64,000 nt of DNA from Eumeta japonica. Its lineage: Eukaryota; Arthropoda; Insecta; Lepidoptera; Psychidae. Of this stretch, positions 59,219-64,000 are shown piece after piece. The stretch is from assembly GCA_005406025.1 (NCBI GenBank), contig BGZK01001371.1, forward strand, positions 62,001 through 126,000, given 5' to 3'. Made by a program: the position numbers and the translations under genes. Below the pieces are notes generated by a model. It was not told where the DNA came from. It ran no database searches and saw only the letters and a program-made list of their open reading frames with translations. Position 1 is the stretch's first letter, and each line of letters begins with the position of its first letter.

Positions 59219-59946
59219 CAGTAAAAACTCGATTATCCGGCCCTCAGTTATACGGATTCGCGATTATCCGGACTACCGACCGCGACCGATATATTAAATA
59301 CCTACAAGTGAAATTTATGCAAGCATGAACGTATCAGAACTGGCATTACCCCCGCCCGCGCCCCGGTCGATCGCTGTCTACGCGTTTCGTTATTGTTTTA
59401 GTTAGTTACAGTGGTTAGTTAGCAATTGTTACTCCGTTCTGACGTGCGTGTCACGTCCACATATTTAAAAATGTCACAGCGTAAGAGAGTGGTGTTATCG
59501 CTTAAAGACAAAATAAATATAATTGATTCATTAAAAAACAGAGAATGATACTGTGAGTTTACTACAGCTGAAACGAATTTGTGACATAGCAGCTATGAAG
59601 AAAAAAAGTGACTTACGTCAAATGACAATTACCAAATACATATTGTTAACCAATTATACATACATACATATTTTAGTACATATGTACAATGTATGTAATC
59701 TAAGAAAATATGTATGTATGTACATATATAAGTGCATACATTATATGTTGGGAAATGTATCTGTTAATAATTTCTTAATAAACATTGATTTTCGTTAATA
59801 TGTATTTGTTGTTTTTAATAAACATATAACATTATGTACCACATATGCACAAAACCCGCTTTTTCTTCATACATTCGATTATCCGGATTTTCGATTATCC
59901 GAATGCCCAGCGACAACAATTAGTCCGGTTAATCGAGATTCTACTG
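59219..59946 (+). mobile_element. Nested pogo/Tigger-type element, internally deleted
   Basis: The ends are CAGTAAAAACTCGATTATCC (59219) and, on the minus strand from 59946, CAGTAGAATCTCGATTAACC; 19 of the first 22 bases agree. The flanking TA duplicates are at 59217-59218 and 59947-59948. Subterminal GATTATCCGGA copies occur at both ends. At 728 bp it is far shorter than an autonomous element (about 2-2.5 kb) and carries only the two extremes of the transposase. Confidence 0.85.
59471..59798 (+). pseudogene. Tigger transposase, N- and C-terminal ends joined
   Basis: MSQRKRVVLSLKDKINIIDS (59471 on, 25 codons then stop at 59546) is the start of the CENP-B-type HTH of pogo/Tigger transposases. 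In the +1 frame from about 59544, NDTVSLLQLKRICDIAAMKK and LRQMTITKYI match the usual C-terminal tail. The DNA-binding remainder and the DDE catalytic domain are missing between them. Confidence 0.7.
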
Positions 59947-59961
59947 TAGTGAAAAATGAGT

Positions 59962-60966
59962 TTATTGTTTATTAAAAGATTCTCCGTGAGCATAAATGCA
60001 CTTTTTCATACGAATAAACCAATTTTGAAGACATTTATGCCACTCCTCTTTGGTGACCTCAGAAACATGTTTTTCATACTCTTCGACAACCACTTCTGGT
60101 GATGAAAATCGTTGACCGCGTAATTGGTTCTTAATTTTTGCGAACAAAAAAAGTCAGAAAGTGCCAGGTCGGGATTGTATTTAGGATTGTTCCTAACTTC
60201 TATGTTTTTTTTCCTCTTTCAAAGAATTAATTTGTCTGTTTGGCTGTTTGTCGTGGTGCAAGATGATACGACGTTTACGGTTATATTTATGGAGTTCATC
60301 AATAACTTCTGGCAAACAAAAAGTCGTGTATCAATCACTATTTACGATACGACAATGCTACAAAGCCACTGTAGCCACTTATACAGTTTTATTAAAAAAA
60401 AAAGCAACATCCGCTTAGAGGCATTGTGCTCGCGCGTCTTTGGTTGGTTTCGGCTCATCTCGATAGACCCATTCTGTCGATTGCTGCTTTGTTTTAGGGT
60501 CGTAACAATAAATCTATGTTTCATCACCTTTCACTTTATCACCAAATTTGACGCCCCTTCCTTGAATATTGTAAGCATGGTATTACATCAAGTCATGCGG
60601 TCCGTTTTTTGAGCCTCAGTCAAATTGTGTGGGATCCACCGCGAGCACAAGTTTTTCATACCCAAATGTTTGTGTAGGATTGATTGTATTTAAATCATGC
60701 CTATGCCTAAGGATGTCCGAATCTCATGGTAGGTCATATACCTATCCGTTTCGATGATATGGGGTACAGTATCGATGTTTTTGTTATTTACAGCGGTAGA
60801 CGGGCGACCATCACGAAATTCGTCATTGAGATTGACACAATCGCGCTTGAATTCTGAAAACAGTTATAAATAGTCCTCTTGTATGGTGCTTCATTACCAA
60901 AAGTTGTTTGAAGCCAAGCGAGGCTCTGCTGAGATGTCAAATAACATTAAAATCGTAGAAAATCAT
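59962..60966 (-). pseudogene. mariner transposase pseudogene
   Basis: From MIFYDF (60966) the decayed frames read LAWLQTTFGNEAPYKRTIYN (HTH region), DGRPSTAV-like, YMTYHEIRTSLGI, CSRWIPHNLTEAQK, ETYIYCYDPKTKQQSTEW-like, a broken HHDN segment, then KIKNQLRGQRFSSPEVVVEE and WHKCLQNWFIRMKKCI to the stop. About 335 codons, close to the usual 345. The order matches mellifera-type mariner transposases (DDE/D chemistry). Several stops and frameshifts occur, so it is inactive. The long plus-strand frame 60124-60612 is its antisense. Confidence 0.85.
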
Positions 60967-61164
60967 AGTGTGAAAATTTTCACCACTCAAATGCATAGTG
61001 ATAGAGATAAGCAATTCTTAAAATGACGCCTCAATATAAAAACAATTGAATGTTAAACAAAACAAACTGTATTCTACAGTCAAAGAGTTCCATTTTCAAA
61101 TATGTAATTACTTTTTATATAATGTTTATGTAAGTGGTCAGTTCCAGAAATTTAATGTGCCCTA

Positions 61165-62206
61165 CGTATACATATGAAAGGTCAGCCGGCCTTTATTTAT
61201 TATAAAATCGACCACACGACGACAAATCATTGAAGGAAATAACGTGATTACGAAATCTGTCAACTGATAATAAAGGTCACACATAGCATAAGATAAAATA
61301 GCGCGATTTGAGCATGGCGTATAAAAAATAAAATCATTTATAGCTAGAGTGCACTTCATGACAATTCTAATAAGTTCAAACGCGACTAGGGTACATTGTT
61401 TTATTATGAAGTTCCGGTGCCTATTTTCTGGTTTCATCATCAAAACAATTCTAGGTACCGTTTTCGTCAGAATCGTTTATTTAAATTTGCTCTGTTATAA
61501 TTAACTATCTTAATCGAGATGTCTTATCGCCACCCGTGAAATTTCCAACATCACTGAGGAGTTCCGGTGGCCATCTGTGGTCTTCTTCATCAGTTCCATG
61601 TCACTAAATGATGCTTTCAAAATACAAATATCTAACTTATAGCTAAAAAAAAACTAGCTATATGTATGTCTATAATATTGAGGATGTCTATCAATTCCTC
61701 ATAGATCTCATCGTCAGAAATAGATTTTGAAAAGAATGGAACCATTCAGGAAGTATATCTTTTCAATTAAAAAAGGAATTTTCTAAATTAGTTAATAAAT
61801 GTCGGATTTTTGAGGTAACAAGTATAAAAAAATGCAACCGAATTGACAACTTTCTCCTATTTTTTTAAAGCAGTTAAAAAAAGGAGACTGTAGTAAAAAA
61901 TGGATCAAAAAAAGGTGTGTTTATAATTTTGCTACAAACCGTTTTCTAAAAAGGACACGAGCTTGTATAAAGACTATGGCCAGTCTAGGCATTTGCATTC
62001 ATACAATCAAAAAATTCGATGGACAAATATTTGATAGCAGATGAAGTTTATGCCGGAGTAAAATTTTGTTATGTAATTCTGTATTTACTTGGTTATCCTA
62101 TTGTCGCATTTTTCATTGCTGCGCAGTCGATATATGATTTTTTTTGTACACCAATCTTACCGCGAATCTTTTAAGAATTTATAAATTTTTCACAAAGTTG
62201 TAGGAG
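61165..62206. other. AT-rich with two related 'agttccggtg' segments
   Basis: GAAGTTCCGGTGCCTATTTT...TTTCATCATC (about 61408) and GAGTTCCGGTGGCCATCTGT...CTTCTTCATC (about 61559) are similar segments 150 bp apart, probably repeat relics. The 93-codon minus-strand frame is unrecognised. Confidence 0.4.
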
Positions 62207-62937
62207 CAGTCCCGGATGTAGAGGGGTGCAAAGCGGGGCACCCGCCCCGAGCTGCATTAGGAGGCGCCAAAATCATAATCATTGTATTATGATTGGTTGA
62301 AAAAAAAGACATGATTCACAAAGCGCCTAGCACCCAACGCACTTTGTTCTATTAATTATTAATTTTTCGGTCGGTTTATGAACACATTCTAAGCGTTCAT
62401 TCCGAAATGTACTGCAAGCAGCTGCAGTGTAGCAGATTGTTGACAATATCTAATAATGGCGGAAATCTTAATTGAAGTGACTTATAAATGTTATAAATAA
62501 TTAACTATAAAAAATTATTTAAGAAATATATTTGACAATTTTTTCTTCCACGAAAGTTTTTAAATAGATTTTCGAAAATAAAAAAATACGTTATTTGGAA
62601 AAAAAATAAGAAAAGTTCATTTATTAATCTAAATAAATTTTCAAAAAATTTGTCTTCTTCCAAAAATTTATTTATATTTTTTTCCAAGAGCACATTTAAA
62701 AAATTGGGAAAAAAAATTGTTTTCAAAAATTTCAAATTTTTGATGAATATTTTGTCACAAATGAAAAAAATATTAGCTATTAGGTAATAAAGAGTAAATT
62801 TATCAAAAGGTTCCTATTGTCCCGATCATAAAACATGCCATCCATTATATATTTGTGAGTTCCTTTTAATCTTAGACGCTGGAGAGAGGGGGCGCCACTA
62901 TCCTGTCCCTGTTCAAAAAACCATACATCCGGGGCTG
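62207..62937. mobile_element. Probable hAT-like nonautonomous element
   Basis: The ends CAGTCCCGGATGTA (62207) and CAGCCCCGGATGTA (minus strand from 62937) match at 13 of 14 bases. GC-rich subterminal parts with GGCGCC on both sides enclose a very AT-rich centre (62480-62780). The 'CAGnCCCGGATGTA...' start resembles hAT ends ('CAGGGGCGTAGC...'). No good 8-bp duplication is seen. The AT-rich 76-codon frame inside is not a gene. Confidence 0.5.
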
Positions 62938-63725
62938 TTTGGCGACATAAGCGCAATATCGACTCGTATGTCTCTGGTTTGTAAATCTAAAATTGAAATT
63001 AGATACGTGACCAAATATTTTTTTTAGTATTTCATAAAATTTTTTTCAGTAATCCTATAGATAATTAATAATTTTGAACTTTATCAGTAAATATGGCTGC
63101 TACTTTATATTTCATTTTAATTCTTCCGTGTTTACTGCTTTATGTTTGAACACTTTAATATTTACTTTTACATGTAACATCACGCCCTTTTCCCAAATGG
63201 GTAGACAGATAGGTTCAGAGATTTTCACATAATACTATTGTCAGATACCTCTTTTTCTAACTATTTGTTTAAGCATTGTAATTCTAAAAAAAATAAAATA
63301 TAATCAAAATTCTCTTTGTGGTATTATACATATAATGCCATAATAAAAGATAATTTTGAATATAATTATGTTATACGCAAGGTGCTAAATACAAATACAC
63401 TTTTATATAAAAATAAAACTAATAAAATGCTCATACCTCTAAGTCTATTATGACGTCTTTTTTTAAGTAAAATGAAGTTCAAAAGCTTTTGTCACATAAT
63501 TCTATATCTAAACACTGCTACCTTTGGACAAATCATCGTAACACATAAATTTTGCACATTCTCGTTGCGGTAAATATCATGTAGATGGCGCTTAAAATTT
63601 ATAATGCTTCGAGTCTTATGTGAAGTTTACAAAGTAAAATTCAATAAAATAGTGAACATAACAAATGATAATTATTAAACTGTATTAAACAAAGTTTTTT
63701 TTATTACTATTTTTAATCAACTCAC
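62938..63725. other. AT-rich intron next to the NOL4-like donor
   Basis: No gene. TAGATGGCGC at 63582-63591 is an inverted match to GCGCCATCTA at 63888, on the other side of the exon. Confidence 0.45.
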
Positions 63726-63860
63726 CGTTCTGTACGTCCGCTTTTGTCCAGCATGTTTCCCTGGTCGCCCTTCCAGTTCCACGTGGACGGTATAGATGAT
63801 ATCAAAAAAATTTTCTACTATTGCAACTTTTCGGTATACTGGATCTTGATTTGAAGAATT
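63726..63860 (-). CDS. NOL4: NOL4-like protein, internal exon (45 codons)
   Basis: This internal exon of a nucleolar protein 4 (NOL4/NOL4L) homologue reads on the minus strand from residue NSSNQDPVYRK to RTYRT. The acceptor is TTTTTTTCTATTGCAG and the donor ACG|GTGAG; both ends fall between codons. Conserved NOL4 blocks are visible: KVAIVENFFDIIYTVHVE (about residues 11-28) and KHAGQKRTYRT (about 35-45), matching the vertebrate VVEDFFDIIYSMHVE and KHAGQKRTYKA. NOL4 proteins are nuclear/nucleolar and metazoan-specific, expressed mainly in the nervous system in vertebrates; their molecular activity is poorly defined. The next exon is 8.7 kb downstream and continues exactly where the vertebrate protein continues (ISESYAFLPREAV). 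Exons for the N-terminus lie beyond the right edge. Identification comes from remembered family sequence, not a search. Confidence 0.95.
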
Positions 63861-64000
63861 CTGCAATAGAAAAAAAATATATCATCAGCGCCATCTATGG
63901 TCTAATAGACTAATGTTGACTAAACTGCATTTCAAGTTAAAAATACTGCTATCCAGCAATAGATGGCGGCGTAAGTAGTTTAAAATGTTATTAACAATCT
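63861..64000. other. Intron upstream of the first recognised exon
   Basis: GCGCCATCTA (63888-63897) and TAGATGGCGGC (63960-63970) face each other within 83 bp, perhaps a tiny MITE-like relic. The acceptor tract of the exon is at 63861-63876. Confidence 0.45.

Larger units (their letters stand above)
59170..61162 (-). mobile_element. mariner element (mellifera-like), interrupted
   Basis: The inverted ends are GGACACACTGAAAATTTCTG (59170 inward) and GGGCACATTAAATTTCTGGA (61162 inward, minus strand), each flanked by TA (59168-59169 and 61163-61164). It contains a decayed transposase on the minus strand. A pogo/Tigger element sits at 59219-59946 with its own TA duplication. Removing that insertion leaves 1263 bp, the usual length of a complete mariner, which independently supports both sets of borders. 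Confidence 0.85.
54990..63725 (-). other. NOL4-like intron, 8736 bp
   Basis: This is the intron between the two recognised exons, with a GTGAG donor on the right (63725 downward on the minus strand) and a CCCACAG acceptor on the left. It holds the SINE/RTE tails at 56390 and 58580, the mariner with nested Tigger at 59170-61162, and the hAT-like element at 62207-62937. I saw no further NOL4 coding in it, and the two exons join without missing family sequence. Confidence 0.85.

Noticed and set aside
60124..60612. 162-codon plus-strand frame
   Set aside because: Antisense of the mariner transposase pseudogene.

Overview
This is eukaryotic nuclear DNA, almost certainly from a moth or butterfly (Lepidoptera). 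Long AT-rich noncoding stretches are broken by spliced exons with GT/AG borders and by decayed transposons. The repeats are types familiar from Lepidoptera: SINE tails ending in the 'accession' phrase around GGCAACAGCTAG or TCCATGGGCGGCGATGACCACC, RTE-like and R1-like LINE fragments, and a mellifera-type mariner. No prokaryotic gene organisation is present.

Only one cellular gene can be supported. Two minus-strand exons encode part of a nucleolar protein 4 (NOL4/NOL4L) homologue: 63726-63860 (45 codons) and 54135-54989 (285 codons). They join in phase 0 across an 8.7-kb intron. The protein carries the conserved NOL4 core (VENFFDIIY, KHAGQKRTY, YAFLPREAVTRFL) and, after an acidic/proline-rich insert of over 200 residues, the second block VDYRVPITTAYLKHM. 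The exon ends in a good donor (AAG|GTAAGG), so the gene continues leftward. I found no later NOL4 exon between 1 and 54134. That 54 kb is therefore most simply a giant intron, although small exons could have been missed.

1-54134: an AT-rich background holds about 25 sharply GC/CpG-rich islands of 100-1000 bp. Examples are 3575-4380, 13670-14640, 16560-17270, 24470-24930, 30120-30690, 36310-36920, 46850-47240, 49560-50150 and 52460-53270. Several combine CpG-rich DNA with A/T-rich homeobox-like cores (TTTATGACG three times, CCGGTTTTAYG, TAATTA), and one holds a cluster of TCAAAG. None shows credible protein coding. They look like candidate cis-regulatory elements, which is inference only. Between them lie a 52-bp minisatellite with a 156-bp higher-order pattern (19023-19842), a degenerate 'ATTCCGATCTCGG' repeat family, a long-arm fold-back element (21093-21657), LINE fragments (32357, 34860, 42118, 50385, 53745) and several nearly perfect short-spacer palindromes.

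54990-63725 (intron between the two exons): SINE and RTE-type tails, a mariner copy (59170-61162) with an internally deleted pogo/Tigger element (59219-59946) nested in its 3' end, and a probable hAT-like nonautonomous element (62207-62937).

I found no clear new biological system. The leads most worth checking are the GC-island landscape in the NOL4 intron, the paired palindromes inside R1-derived coding DNA, the nested transposon, and the enlarged insert in the NOL4 homologue.
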